Positions 35,701 to 44,134 of a DNA stretch of 64,000 nucleotides are shown piece by piece. How positions within the stretch are numbered: the stretch's first letter is position 1; each line of letters starts with the position of its first letter. The DNA comes from Acidimicrobiales bacterium (GTDB taxonomy: Bacteria; Actinomycetota; Acidimicrobiia; Acidimicrobiales; Aldehydirespiratoraceae): positions 2,542,001 to 2,606,000 of the forward strand of contig JAWKIR010000002.1 of NCBI GenBank assembly GCA_041394245.1, given 5' to 3'. The translations under genes were made by a program, and so were the position numbers. The notes under the pieces are model-generated. The model ran no database searches, was not told the origin of the DNA, and was given only the letters and a program-made list of their open reading frames with translations.

Positions 35701-37829
35701 AGGCCGATTCGTCCGAGCGGCTCGACGACGCCTTCGACGAGCTGATGGCGGCGGTCGGCGTGGATCACGCCACCATCTGGCACTTCCATCCGACCGACGA
35801 GGGCTTCGAGGTCGCCGCCGTGCTCCAGATCGCCGGCGACGGCATCGGACCACTCCCCGAGCGCTACCAGCGGTTCGCGCTGCCGGCTGGTTTCACCGAC
35901 CCGAGCCGCGCTCCGCACTTCTCCGCCGAAGCCTCCGCGTGGGACCTCGACTGCGCCCCGGAGGGGATGCGGCAGATGATCCGCGAATCACTGCCGCCGG
36001 GACCCCGCCAGATTGCCTATCTCCCGGCACCGGGCAGTGATCCGGCCGGCGAAGCCAGCTACCTCTCGGTGTCGCGACCGGGCACTGAGGCATTCCGAGC
36101 CGACGAACTCGAGTTCTTCCGGTCGGCCCATTCGATCCTCATCCAGCACGAGGCCCGCGTCGCCGCGGAGCGATGGTTCGGCGCAGCGTTCAACTCTGCT
36201 CCCGTGGGCATCATCCTCCGAGAGGCCGACATGACGATGATCCACTGCAACGCCGCCTATGCCGAACTCGTGGGTCGCCCCGTCGAAGAGCTCGTGGGCA
36301 CCAACCTCCACCATGTGATGCCGGCCGACATGGCCGACGAACGCACCGGCGCGTTTGCCGACGGTCGGCACGGGATGCAGCAGGTCGAGTCGTCGTATCG
36401 TCGCCCCGACGGGACGATCCGATGGGCGTCGGTGCGCACGACACCGGTGGTGATCCCGGGTCGACGCGATCCACTCCTGCTCATCTACGCCGAGGACATC
36501 ACCGAGCACCGACGCAGCCGGGAGATGCTCGAATACCAGGCCACGCACGACGAACTCACCGGGCTGCCGAACCGGCGCTCGCTGCTGGCGGAGATCGCGG
36601 CGGAGCTCGACCGTCCGGGCGACTGTGCGGTGCTCGTCCTCGACCTCGACCGCTTCAAGGTCATCAACGACTCGCTCGGGCACAGCGTCGGCGACCAGCT
36701 CCTCGTGACCTGTGCCGATCGCATCCGACTCTCGCTCCGACCCGGCGACTCGGTGAGCCGTCTGGGCGGCGACGAGTTCGCGATCCTCCTGCGTTCGCCC
36801 GCGGACCACCATTCGGCGGGGGTGGTCGCCGACCGGTTGCTGGCGCTCCTGCGCGAGCCGGTCGCGGTCGGTGAGGACGAGGTGTACCCCTCTGGTTCCA
36901 TCGGCGTGGCGATCCCGGAACCCGGCGACACCGTCGAGGATCTCGTGCGTCACGCCGATGCCGCGATGTACCAGGCCAAGGGTTTGGGGCGAGATCGGTG
37001 GGAGGCGTTCGACAGCTCCATGCGCAAGGCCGTGGTCGATCGGATCCGGACCGAGTCGGACCTTCGCCGAGCGATCGACAACGGTCAGCTCGAGGTGCAC
37101 TACCAGCCCGAGTTCCTCCTCGAGTCGGGGCAGATCGTCGGGACCGAGGCGTTGGTCCGATGGCGGCACCCCGAACGCGGGCTTCTCTCCGCAGGCTCCT
37201 TCATCGGCCTGGCCGAGGAGACCGGCCTGGTGGTCGACATCGGCCGATGGGTCCTGTCGGTCGCCACGCAGCAGGCCGCCGTCTGGATGGCCGCCGGTCA
37301 CGAGGTGATCACCCGGGTCAATCTGTCGGCCCGACAGTTCCGTGGGGCCGTGGTTGCCGAGGTGGAGGCGGCCCTCGCCGAGGCCTCCCTCCCGGCACAC
37401 CGTCTCTGTCTCGAGCTCACCGAGACCGCGATCATGGATGACGTGCAGGAGTCGGCTTCGATCCTCGCCCGCTTCCGTGAGCTCGGGGTACAGATCGCGA
37501 TCGACGATTTCGGGACGGGCTTTTCGTCGCTCGCCTATCTCAAGCGCTTCCCGGTCGACATCTTGAAGGTCGACCGGACCTTCGTCGACGGGGTCGGCGT
37601 CGACCCCGACGACACCGCGATCGTCCGATCGGTCATCGGCCTCGCCCGCACGTTGCGACTCGAGGTCGTCGCGGAGGGCATCGAGGATGCTGCACAGGTC
37701 GGCGAGTTGCTCCGTCTCGGCTGCGACCGAGGGCAGGGATTCCATCTCGCCCGTCCCGCTCCGGCCGACGATGTCTCGCGGCTTTTGTCCGGTGGTTCAG
37801 CCGTCCCCGGGGATCCGGCGGTGGACTGA
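32730..37829 (+). CDS. Multi-GAF, PAS, GGDEF and EAL signalling protein
   Basis: A giant cytosolic cyclic-di-GMP protein (about 1700 residues, no membrane helix). The first 1140 residues hold several GAF-like sensor domains; a PAS domain (about 1148-1265, ending LLIYAEDITEHRRSR) leads to GGDEF (motif GGDEF at 1346-1350) and EAL (EAL at 1473-1475, DDFGTGFSS near 1592, KVDRTF). Both catalytic motifs are intact, so it could make and degrade c-di-GMP. The start is uncertain: GTG 32730 is used here, ATG 32757 is possible, and a CTG at 32700, seven bases after AGGCGG and just past the VWA stop, may be the real start. Confidence 0.9.
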   Translation: MFHRNLASSMNTVIARLASAGIDDFDEVLLSVFAEVGSVLDVLAIGESTVDDAGVGWRDERRMTADELAEVAEVLRRAPDADGPFSMPAPGGRVVVAAPATSNGFSRFTGVVLAEGVEPLLDGVLALELLSSVAGAARQRVMAERELRANFELQGFLSDLSTRAAVEAADESTLQEILEEVRDHLGLTSVSTLIRDRDQFVLVATTDFLGTTPFSAGTRSAATIAHLLELTNAGHFVRDLASFDDGPDALSKTSGEVLVVPRFGPDGVAGIVVFTDVDGREWAPTLIDAAKSVARTVQKLTMRIETERVLEHRRSLDRLLSDVAAVAAKTTIDNLDEVVAETLRMALVCFGIRAVSMWATGAEHNVRIMDRQTDGTLSRYPIVVPMLPEERADLVARGHRFVKLRDVPLAAPLDATAIDGDSVALVVPIGPGPTGLLVFEDPDRWWSDEDVVACRTLANLADQTRARLHADALMRSRLRDEAFSAAVATVSVGIDLENVDERLEDILRLSVEHFGLVEASIWRHSAGRLVCRSSARCDGEPFPVGSEVAVADLGPLTSRGWAVVRLGDLDLGGLTRLDSDEARALIISYQDGDGVGGVLVLTDPAARYWDEQQIATARGVADTIGHVRMRLRVARRLARQQAVDEILAAASRDFVDTTLDDASQAIAPVLEKLRERFGLAGISLLQLQHRTLRVECTCEVTDDGLRLLGDTLPIPRDHPAIARMLDPNRPAVWRLGQLFDLSTTADHSAVVIPAVRGRDLLIVVAAHRKGAGFDAQTIGALSSLTGLLEQLRRRLLLETHARRRAEADQLVAEIARRFVEQPPDDHETVVDEALARIGRFFALRAVAQLTFAGDEVATCDRCWTSSDADDRSLEALRTLAADDPVMQLIRDVDEGAVVEIGARAPLPDLRSNTLTAHRVRREVAGSTSLITLSTRAPHLIPDLDIQQDVLARVAPLMEQLARRAEADLAVSRRLRHEDLLRRFATRMVTTKADSSERLDDAFDELMAAVGVDHATIWHFHPTDEGFEVAAVLQIAGDGIGPLPERYQRFALPAGFTDPSRAPHFSAEASAWDLDCAPEGMRQMIRESLPPGPRQIAYLPAPGSDPAGEASYLSVSRPGTEAFRADELEFFRSAHSILIQHEARVAAERWFGAAFNSAPVGIILREADMTMIHCNAAYAELVGRPVEELVGTNLHHVMPADMADERTGAFADGRHGMQQVESSYRRPDGTIRWASVRTTPVVIPGRRDPLLLIYAEDITEHRRSREMLEYQATHDELTGLPNRRSLLAEIAAELDRPGDCAVLVLDLDRFKVINDSLGHSVGDQLLVTCADRIRLSLRPGDSVSRLGGDEFAILLRSPADHHSAGVVADRLLALLREPVAVGEDEVYPSGSIGVAIPEPGDTVEDLVRHADAAMYQAKGLGRDRWEAFDSSMRKAVVDRIRTESDLRRAIDNGQLEVHYQPEFLLESGQIVGTEALVRWRHPERGLLSAGSFIGLAEETGLVVDIGRWVLSVATQQAAVWMAAGHEVITRVNLSARQFRGAVVAEVEAALAEASLPAHRLCLELTETAIMDDVQESASILARFRELGVQIAIDDFGTGFSSLAYLKRFPVDILKVDRTFVDGVGVDPDDTAIVRSVIGLARTLRLEVVAEGIEDAAQVGELLRLGCDRGQGFHLARPAPADDVSRLLSGGSAVPGDPAVD

Positions 37830-37844
37830 ATTTCGGACGCGGCC

Positions 37845-37878
37845 TTTACAAGTGGCGAAACACAGTGCTGTAATTACA
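37845..37878 (+). promoter_or_regulatory. Promoter of the first WhiB gene
   Basis: TTTACA (37845-37850), an 18-base spacer and TGTAAT (37869-37874) preceded by TG make a good extended -10 promoter. The -10 lies in a perfect palindrome TGTAATTACA (37869-37878), a possible regulator site. This gives a leader of about 55 bases with a proper Shine-Dalgarno. Confidence 0.55.
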
Positions 37879-37938
37879 CTCGTGGCAGCAGGCGGAGGGA
37901 ATCCACGCTGGATTCCATCGAGCGCCACGGAGGATCCC

Positions 37939-38232
37939 ATGGCCATGCATTCCGACATCGAGACCGAAGAAAAAGCCTGGCAGGACTACGCCAACTGCCT
38001 GGGTGTCGACCCCGACCTGTTCTTCCCCGAGCGTGGTGCGTCCACCCGCGAGGCCAAAGAAGTCTGCCGTGGCTGTGTGGTTCGAGAGGATTGCCTGGAA
38101 TACGCCCTGCAGAACGGTGAGAAGTTCGGCATCTGGGGCGGCATGAGCGAGCGCGAACGGCGCCGCATCCGGCGTCAACGGGCGCTCGCCCGAGCCGCGG
38201 CGGCGGCCCAAGCCGGCAGCGTCACCGCCTGA
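37939..38232 (+). CDS. WhiB-family iron-sulfur transcriptional regulator
   Basis: A 97-residue actinobacterial regulator. The four cluster cysteines are in YANCLG and CRGCVVREDC (C-x2-C-x5-C), followed by the turn FGIWGGMSERERRRIRRQRALARA, which carries the G-x-W-G-G motif and the basic DNA-binding tail. WhiB proteins bind a [4Fe-4S] cluster and usually the principal sigma factor. A GGAGG six bases before the ATG is the strongest ribosome site in this part of the window. Which of WhiB1-7 it matches cannot be told by eye. Confidence 0.95.
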   Translation: MAMHSDIETEEKAWQDYANCLGVDPDLFFPERGASTREAKEVCRGCVVREDCLEYALQNGEKFGIWGGMSERERRRIRRQRALARAAAAAQAGSVTA

Positions 38233-38293
38233 TCACGCGATTCTTCCCCAGCCCTCCTACGACTCGCTCGATCGAGGCGGTACTCTCGGGGTC

Positions 38294-38467
38294 ATGGTTG
38301 CTTTCCTCCAGACCAACGAGTTGCTCATTGTCTTGGCCCTCGCAGTGCTGATCTTCGGAGGCGCCAAGCTTCCGAAGCTCGCTCGGTCGCTCGGACAGGC
38401 CCAAAACGAGTTCAAGCAGGGACTCGCGGAGGGTGCCAAGGACGACGACTCGACGCCCACCACCTGA
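38294..38467 (+). CDS. tatA: TatA/E twin-arginine translocase subunit
   Basis: A 57-residue protein too short for many gene callers. MVAFLQTNELLIVLALAVLIFGGAKLPKLARSLGQ shows the single N-terminal helix, the FGGAKLPKLARSLG hinge with its Phe-Gly and amphipathic helix, then an acidic tail, all diagnostic of TatA. It forms the export pore for folded proteins with TatC, which is not in the window. It lies between WhiB and the ECF sigma gene; in mycobacteria a tat gene also sits beside sigE, rseA and htrA. Confidence 0.93.
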   Translation: MVAFLQTNELLIVLALAVLIFGGAKLPKLARSLGQAQNEFKQGLAEGAKDDDSTPTT

Positions 38468-38478
38468 ATTCCGGTCAC

Positions 38479-39000
38479 TTGACCGGGCCCGACCCGACCG
38501 ATGCGGCGGGGACCGTGCCCACCTGGGATGAGGTCGCGCGCGGCCACACCCGATTCATGTACTCCGTCGCGTACCGACTCGCGGGGAACCATTCCGACGC
38601 CGAGGACGTTGTCCAGGAGTCGTTGCTGCGTGTGCAGCGCGGCCTCGCCAACTACACCCCCGGTTCGCTTGAAGGATGGCTCGCTCGCATCGTGACCAAT
38701 GTCTTCCTCGATGAAACGCGGCGCCGCGCGCGGCGACCGCAGACGGCGCTTCCCGACGATCCCGACCGCGTCCTTGCAGGCGGTCCCGGAGCCGACGAGG
38801 CGCTCGCCATGCAGTCGCTGCCCGACCACCTCCAGACGGCTCTCGCCGGGCTGCAGGAAGAGTTTCGTGTCGCCGTCGTCCTGTGTGATGTCGCCGGCCT
38901 CAGCTATGGCGAGATCGCGGCACAGACCGGTGTGCCGGTGGGAACGGTTCGGTCTCGCGTCCATCGCGGGCGCATGCGGCTCCGGGAGGTGCTGTCGTGA
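38479..39000 (+). CDS. ECF RNA polymerase sigma factor
   Basis: A 173-residue extracytoplasmic-function sigma factor. Region 2 is HTRFMYSVAYRLAGNHSDAEDVVQESLLRV, with the -10-binding VTNVFLDETRRRARR; region 4 is LSYGEIAAQTGVPVGTVRSRVHRGRMRLRE. It is most like the SigE/RpoE group. The start is uncertain: TTG 38479 is used; GTG 38515 or a CTG at 38464 that overlaps the tatA stop are alternatives. It is coupled to the anti-sigma gene by a GTGA overlap (38997-39000). Confidence 0.92.
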   Translation: MTGPDPTDAAGTVPTWDEVARGHTRFMYSVAYRLAGNHSDAEDVVQESLLRVQRGLANYTPGSLEGWLARIVTNVFLDETRRRARRPQTALPDDPDRVLAGGPGADEALAMQSLPDHLQTALAGLQEEFRVAVVLCDVAGLSYGEIAAQTGVPVGTVRSRVHRGRMRLREVLS

Positions 39001-39836
39001 ACGAGGAGTGGCTCTCGGCCTACCTCGATGGGGAGCTCTCGACGGTCGAAGCACGCGAAGTCGAGGCCGCGCTCGCCGCCGACCCCGACGTGGCCGCCAC
39101 CTGTGCCGATCTGGCTCGTATTCGATCGACGGTGCGCGACGCCGTCGTGGACATCCCCGTCGGCGCTCTCGAACGCATCGTCGCCTCCGTGGAAAGCGAT
39201 GGGGCCCAGGGCAGCCAGGCGCCGGTCGGCGCTGCGGTCGTGGCGTTGCGTCGCCGTCGGGTGCCGACGTTCGCGGCGGCGGCCGCGGCCATGGCGATCA
39301 TCGCCGGCGTGGTCGGAGGGCTCGGCGGGTCGACGACCGTCCCCGCGTTGGGTGACCTCATCGCCCGCCACGAGGTGGCGGCCGCGGTGCTCGACGGCGC
39401 GCCGATGCCCGCCGAGATGGACGACATGGAACCCATCTCGATGGATGAGGCAACCGTTGCGTCGCTTCCGATGCCCGCCGACTATTCGATGGAACAGGCC
39501 TTCGCCGAAGGGGACACGATCCATTTGGTGTATCGGAGCGGCCTCGGTGATCCGGTGTCGGTGTTTCGCCAGGACGGCGACGTCGACATGGACGCACTCG
39601 GCGACGGTTCGATGACGCACGGCGAGGAAGCCGACATGTGGAGTGCGGCGATCGACGGCTCGTATGTCGCGGTCGTCGACGGCGACGGCTACCTGTGGAT
39701 CGTGGTCAGCCCGGCGCCGCCCGACGACATGATGGACGACATGATGGATGATCTGCCGACGCGGTCACCGGGTGTGAAGGAGCGACTGCGCGACGCAGCC
39801 GATGCAGTCGTCGACGCGTTCCGGATATGGGACTGA
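38997..39836 (+). CDS. Anti-sigma factor, membrane-anchored
   Basis: A 279-residue partner of the ECF sigma factor. The N-terminus (WLSAYLDGELSTVEAREVEAALAADPDVAATCADLARIR) is a typical anti-sigma domain, but the zinc-binding H-x3-C-x2-C is absent, so it is a non-ZAS type. One membrane helix follows (about 88-112, PTFAAAAAAMAIIAGVVGGLGG), then an exported Met/Asp-rich region (MPAEMDDMEPISMDEATVASLPMP; PPDDMMDDMMDDLP). The Met/Asp clusters could bind copper or another metal, an inference. Release by regulated proteolysis would free the sigma factor, as in related systems. Confidence 0.85.
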   Translation: MNEEWLSAYLDGELSTVEAREVEAALAADPDVAATCADLARIRSTVRDAVVDIPVGALERIVASVESDGAQGSQAPVGAAVVALRRRRVPTFAAAAAAMAIIAGVVGGLGGSTTVPALGDLIARHEVAAAVLDGAPMPAEMDDMEPISMDEATVASLPMPADYSMEQAFAEGDTIHLVYRSGLGDPVSVFRQDGDVDMDALGDGSMTHGEEADMWSAAIDGSYVAVVDGDGYLWIVVSPAPPDDMMDDMMDDLPTRSPGVKERLRDAADAVVDAFRIWD

Positions 39837-39840
39837 TCGC

Positions 39841-40086
39841 TCAGACGGCGATCGGTGTGGTGGCGTCGCGGCGGGCCTTGAGGATGCGGCGCCGTTGGCG
39901 TTCGCTGGTGCCGCCCCACACGCCGTGATCGATCCGGTTGCGCAGCGCGTACTCGAGGCAGCGCTCCTGGACGGGGCAGCCGTCGCAGATCCGCCGGGCG
40001 ATCTCGACACCCACACCGTCGGAAGGAAAGAACGTGTCCGGGGGGTGGGTGGCGCAATTTCCGCCTGCCATCCAGCTGGTGTCCAT
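39841..40086 (-). CDS. WhiB-family iron-sulfur transcriptional regulator (second)
   Basis: An 81-residue WhiB protein. The cluster Cys are GGNCATH and CDGCPVQERC (C-x2-C-x5-C); DHGVWGGTSERQRRRILKARRDA carries the GxWGG turn and basic tail. It differs from the first WhiB in its N-terminus and short tail. I took the ATG at 40086 because AAGGAGA lies six to seven bases upstream; the open frame continues far upstream without homology. It converges on the anti-sigma gene, leaving four bases between their stops. Confidence 0.94.
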   Translation of the reverse strand: MDTSWMAGGNCATHPPDTFFPSDGVGVEIARRICDGCPVQERCLEYALRNRIDHGVWGGTSERQRRRILKARRDATTPIAV

Positions 40087-40362
40087 TCGAGTCTCCTTGG
40101 GCCGTGCCCTCGAGCACTTGCGCCCGATTGCCGATGCCCGCATTCGGTACGGGTAGTACGCCCAGATCTCGGGGAAAGTTCCCGTAAAGCTCCATTCGAC
40201 GCGAAATGGCCACTCACTGAAGTCGTTCCAGCACGAAGCGTGTGATTTCGGTGCCGTCGGGCGGGAATCCGGCCCGCGAATGTGGCGGTTAGACTGCGAC
40301 AGCACCGGACATCCGTCCCGTTCCCTACCCACGCTTCTATTGCACGAGCGCGAGGCACCGCA

Positions 40363-40647
40363 ATGACCGACACCGCAGACATCGCAAACGACGAACCACC
40401 GATCGGCCAAGCGACCATCGTCTACCTCGGCCCCACGGCCCCCCACTGGGAGATCCGCGCCGTCTACGGCGAACGCGACGTCATGGACGGCTTCCGGGAC
40501 CGGGTCAACGCCCGCCTGCTCCTCCTCCCGCCGCACGATCCGCAGTTCCGTCGCAATCGCGAACGCGTGAACCGCGACGGGGAACGTGGGCGGATCGTCG
40601 TCGAATGGGACCTCGGCTACCCGGAGGACGACGAGGCTGCCTCGTGA
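40363..40647 (+). CDS. Hypothetical small protein
   Basis: A 94-residue soluble protein I do not recognise. The central part reads ATIVYLGPTAPHWEIRAVYGERDVMDGFRDRVNARLLLLPPHDPQFRRNRERV, an alpha/beta pattern, followed by an acidic tail EWDLGYPEDDEAAS. There is no signal or helix for a membrane. First gene of what looks like an operon with the ROK kinase (19 bases downstream) and polyphosphate kinase. An upstream start at 40282 is open but has no support. The 276-base spacer to the WhiB gene holds nothing further that I can name. Confidence 0.65.
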   Translation: MTDTADIANDEPPIGQATIVYLGPTAPHWEIRAVYGERDVMDGFRDRVNARLLLLPPHDPQFRRNRERVNRDGERGRIVVEWDLGYPEDDEAAS

Positions 40648-40666
40648 TCGTGCGTCGGGCGACGTG

Positions 40667-41602
40667 ATGCCACGCATCGGCATCGACCTCGGCGGAACCA
40701 AGATCATGGGCGTGCTCGTCGAGAACGGCCGAGTCGTCGGGACTGCGAAGAAGTCCACGCCCAAGGTCGGGACTCCGATCGACGTGCTGGATGCCATCGC
40801 TGCCGTCGTCGCCAAGGTCGACCCCGACGGACGTGCCGATGCCATCGGGGTCGGGGTCCCCGGGCCGGTCCGTCCGGGCACCGGCGTGCTGCCATTGGCC
40901 ACCAACCTGCCGGGGTGGGACCACGAGGTCGACGTCGCTTCGGAGTTGCGCGAGCGGTGCTATGGGCGCCGGGTGGAGGTCGACAACGACGTCAACGTGG
41001 GCACCCTCGCCGAAGTCCGCTTCGGTGCCGCCAGCGGGGTCGCCGACGTCCTCGGGATCTTCATGGGGACCGGTGTCGGCGCCGGCCTCGTGCTCGACGG
41101 CACGCTGCGGCGAGGTCCGCGCGGTCTCGCCGGAGAGCTGGGCCACGCCATTGTCGCGTTCCGGGACTTCGGCAGCGATGGCATCGGCCACGGCGAGGTC
41201 GAGGACTATGCCGGGCGCGCCATGATGGAGCGCCGCGCCCGGGCGCGTCACGCAGCCGGCGAGTCGACGGCTCTCGTCGATCTCGCCGGAGACCGCAGAA
41301 TGAAGTCGTCGACATGGGAGACCGCACTCGCCGACGGCGACCCGATGGCCGTCTCGATCGTCGCCGATGCGACCGACGCGCTGGCTGCCGCGATCGCCGG
41401 TGCGGTCGCGCTGGTCGACATCGAGCTGGTGGTGCTCGGCGGAGGAATGGCCGAGCGACTCGGTGAGCCCTTCCGCCGCGACCTCGAGCGACGGGTCGCC
41501 GATCGAGCGTTCGCCGATGCCGCGGTACCGGTCCGCGCCGCCACCCTCGGCGAAACGGGTGGGGCACTCGGCGCGGCGCTCCTCGTCGAGGCAGCAGTGT
41601 GA
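40667..41602 (+). CDS. ROK-family sugar kinase lacking the zinc motif
   Basis: A 311-residue glucokinase-like kinase. Phosphate-1 motif IGIDLGGTKIMGV at the N-terminus, catalytic Asp in EVDNDVNVGTLAE, and IFMGTGVGAGLVLDG with LAGELGH. In most ROK proteins that GH is followed by a C-x-C-G-x2-G-C zinc motif; here it reads AFRDFGSDGIGHGEVEDYAG, without cysteines. The sugar (glucose or another) is not certain, and with polyphosphate kinase next in the operon a polyphosphate-dependent activity is worth considering but unproven. GTG 40664 is an alternative start. Its stop overlaps ppk by four bases. Confidence 0.88.
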   Translation: MPRIGIDLGGTKIMGVLVENGRVVGTAKKSTPKVGTPIDVLDAIAAVVAKVDPDGRADAIGVGVPGPVRPGTGVLPLATNLPGWDHEVDVASELRERCYGRRVEVDNDVNVGTLAEVRFGAASGVADVLGIFMGTGVGAGLVLDGTLRRGPRGLAGELGHAIVAFRDFGSDGIGHGEVEDYAGRAMMERRARARHAAGESTALVDLAGDRRMKSSTWETALADGDPMAVSIVADATDALAAAIAGAVALVDIELVVLGGGMAERLGEPFRRDLERRVADRAFADAAVPVRAATLGETGGALGAALLVEAAV

Positions 41603-43686
41603 CCGCGCCCGTCGGGTCGCTGCCGGTGGGCGGCTGGGACGACAACGACACCGCGTTCTTCAACCGCGAGCTGAGCTGGTTGGCCTTCAACGCCCGGGTG
41701 TTGGCCCTCGCGGCCGACGACGACGTCCCCCTTCTCGAACAGCTTGCGTTCGTGGCGATCTACACCAGCAACCTCGACGAGTTCTTCCAAGTGCGCGTGT
41801 CGGGCCTTCTCGACCAGGTCGCCGGCGACGTGCAGACACCGAGTCCCGACGGCCGGTCGCCGCGCGAACAGGTGGCTGCGATCAGGGAGGTGGTGACCGA
41901 CCTCGGCGCCCGCCACGAAGAGGTCATCCTCCATCGGATGATGCCGCGCCTGCGCGCAGCAGGCATCGAGCTCCTCGAACACGCCGATCTCTCGCCGGCC
42001 GAGGCCGAGGAGATGGCCGAACGCTTCCGGACCCGCATCTTCCCCGTCCTCACCCCGCTCGCTGTCGATCCGGGCCACCCGTTCCCCTACATCTCCGACC
42101 TCTCGCTCAATCTCGCGGTGGTCGTCCGCGATCATGTCGACGGACGCGACCGCTTCGCCCGGGTCAAGGTGCCCAACACCTTGCCGAGATGGATGCAGGT
42201 CGGTGAGGCCGACCGCTACGTCTCGATCGAATCCGTCATCGCTGCGCACCTCGAGCAGCTCTTTCCCGGCCTGGAGGTCGTCGAGTCACACGTGTTCCGT
42301 GTGACCCGCAACGCCGACATCACCCTCGAGGAGTCAGAGGCCGACGACCTCCTCGCAGCCGTCGAGCTCGAGCTTCGTCGTCGCCGGTTCGGTCGCGCCG
42401 TCCGCCTCGAGGTCGCCGCGTCGATATCGGACGAGGTGCTCGACCTCCTGCAACGCGAGCTCGATCTCGACGGCTCGGAGGTGTATCCGACCGCGGCTCC
42501 ACTCGACGCGACCGGCCTGTTCGAGATCGCGAGCCTCGACCGGCCGGAACTTCGTTGGCCGCCCTGGCAGGGCGTGGTCGAGCCCGAGCTCGAAGGCGAC
42601 GAGGGGCCGGCCGACTTCTTCGCGGTCATGCGGGCCGGCGACGTGATGGTGCACCATCCGTACTCGTCGTTCGGCGCGTCGGTGGTCGAGTTCATCCGCC
42701 AGGCATCGCTCGATCCCGACGTTCTGGCGATCAAGCTCACGCTCTACCGCACCTCCGGCGAGAGCCCGATCATCGACGCACTCATCCGGGCATCGGAGCT
42801 CGGCAAACAGGTGGCGGTGCTGGTCGAGCTCAAGGCACGCTTCGACGAGGCCGCCAACATCGGCTGGGCCCGGCGGTTGGAGAAGGCCGGCGTGCATGTC
42901 GCCTACGGCATCGTCGGTCTCAAGATCCATTCGAAGATCTGCATGGTGGTGCGTGAGGAGGCCGACGGGATCCGTCGCTACTGCCACCTCGGCACCGGCA
43001 ACTACAACCACCGGACGGCTCGCTTCTACGAAGACATCGGGGTGCTGACCGCCGACGTCGAGGTGGGCGAGGATCTTGCCGACCTGTTCAACGGGCTGAC
43101 CGGCTACAGCCATGCCCACGAGTTCCGTCGGATCCTGGTCGCCCCACAACATCTCCGCAGCCGTCTCGGTGAGATGATCGACCGGGAGATCGAATCCGGT
43201 CGCGGCGCGATGACGCTCAAGATGAACAGCCTCGTCGACCCGAAGATGATCGAGAAGCTCTACGCCGCGTCGCAGGCGGGTGTCGACATCGATCTCGTGA
43301 TCCGGGGGATCTGCTGTCTGCGTCCGGGCGTGCCCGGCTTGTCCGAGCGCATCCGGGTCCGCTCGCTGGTCGGACGCTTTCTCGAACACTCGCGCATCTA
43401 TCGCTTCGCCAACGGCGCCGGACCGGGGCGGTCCGTGACCTACATCGGCAGCGCCGACCTCATGACCCGTAACCTCGATCGTCGGGTCGAGGTCCTGCTG
43501 GAGATCACCGACCCCATGACGGAGGGTCGACTCCACGAAACGCTCGACATCAACCTGGCCGACGACCGATTGGCCTGGACCCTCGACGGGTCCGGCACGT
43601 GGACGAGGCGTGAGGGTACGGTCGGGATCGATGCCCAGCAGCGACTCCAGCAGCTCGCCCGAGCCCGGCGAGCAGCCAGTGCCTGA
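41599..43686 (+). CDS. ppk1: Polyphosphate kinase 1
   Basis: Makes inorganic polyphosphate from ATP reversibly. It is 695 residues, typical. Seen: N-terminal FFNRELSWLAFNARVL, PHHPYSSF-like MVHHPYSSFGASV, IKLTLYRTSGESPI, the phosphorylated His in GLKIHSKICMVV, HLGTGNYNHRTA, and the second essential His in RFLEHSRIYRFANG. GTG start coupled to the ROK kinase (GTGA). Followed by a Nudix gene, the same order as ppk and mutT1 in mycobacteria. Confidence 0.97.
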   Translation: MTAPVGSLPVGGWDDNDTAFFNRELSWLAFNARVLALAADDDVPLLEQLAFVAIYTSNLDEFFQVRVSGLLDQVAGDVQTPSPDGRSPREQVAAIREVVTDLGARHEEVILHRMMPRLRAAGIELLEHADLSPAEAEEMAERFRTRIFPVLTPLAVDPGHPFPYISDLSLNLAVVVRDHVDGRDRFARVKVPNTLPRWMQVGEADRYVSIESVIAAHLEQLFPGLEVVESHVFRVTRNADITLEESEADDLLAAVELELRRRRFGRAVRLEVAASISDEVLDLLQRELDLDGSEVYPTAAPLDATGLFEIASLDRPELRWPPWQGVVEPELEGDEGPADFFAVMRAGDVMVHHPYSSFGASVVEFIRQASLDPDVLAIKLTLYRTSGESPIIDALIRASELGKQVAVLVELKARFDEAANIGWARRLEKAGVHVAYGIVGLKIHSKICMVVREEADGIRRYCHLGTGNYNHRTARFYEDIGVLTADVEVGEDLADLFNGLTGYSHAHEFRRILVAPQHLRSRLGEMIDREIESGRGAMTLKMNSLVDPKMIEKLYAASQAGVDIDLVIRGICCLRPGVPGLSERIRVRSLVGRFLEHSRIYRFANGAGPGRSVTYIGSADLMTRNLDRRVEVLLEITDPMTEGRLHETLDINLADDRLAWTLDGSGTWTRREGTVGIDAQQRLQQLARARRAASA

Positions 43687-44134
43687 TCTCCTGACCCAGC
43701 TGACCGAATCGCATCCCGAGGTCAGCGTGTGGGCGGCCGGTGGCATCGTCCTGCGCGAGAACGACGGCGAACTCGAAGTGCTGGTCGTGCACCGACCCCA
43801 CCGTGCGGACTGGTCGTTCCCCAAAGGCAAGATCGACGACGGCGAGAGTCTCGAGCAGACCGCGGTGCGCGAGGTGGAGGAGGAGACCGGGTATCGGTGT
43901 CGCCGAATGGATCGGTTGCCCATCGTTCGCTATGTCGACGGCAAGGACCGTGAGAAGCTCGTCGTCTACTGGACCATGGAGGTCGAGAGTGGCGCCTTCA
44001 CCCCCAACGACGAGGTCGACACACTCGGGTGGTTCACCCCCGTCGCGGCCGCTGGTTTGTTGACCTACGACCACGACATCGAACTGCTCGACGCGATCCG
44101 CCCGCCGGAGCGGCAACTTAGACTGATGGCGTGA
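43679..44134 (+). CDS. Nudix hydrolase (MutT1-like)
   Basis: A protein of 151 residues from GTG 43679 (167 from ATG 43631). The Nudix box is a perfect match, G-x5-E-x7-R-E-V-x-E-E-x-G, in GKIDDGESLEQTAVREVEEE followed by TGY. It hydrolyses nucleoside diphosphate-X compounds, perhaps oxidised dGTP or dinucleoside polyphosphates. The mycobacterial MutT1 beside ppk has an extra C-terminal histidine-phosphatase domain that is missing here. The GTG start overlaps the ppk stop by 8 bases; its own stop overlaps the MFS start as GTGA. Confidence 0.9.
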   Translation: MPDLLTQLTESHPEVSVWAAGGIVLRENDGELEVLVVHRPHRADWSFPKGKIDDGESLEQTAVREVEEETGYRCRRMDRLPIVRYVDGKDREKLVVYWTMEVESGAFTPNDEVDTLGWFTPVAAAGLLTYDHDIELLDAIRPPERQLRLMA

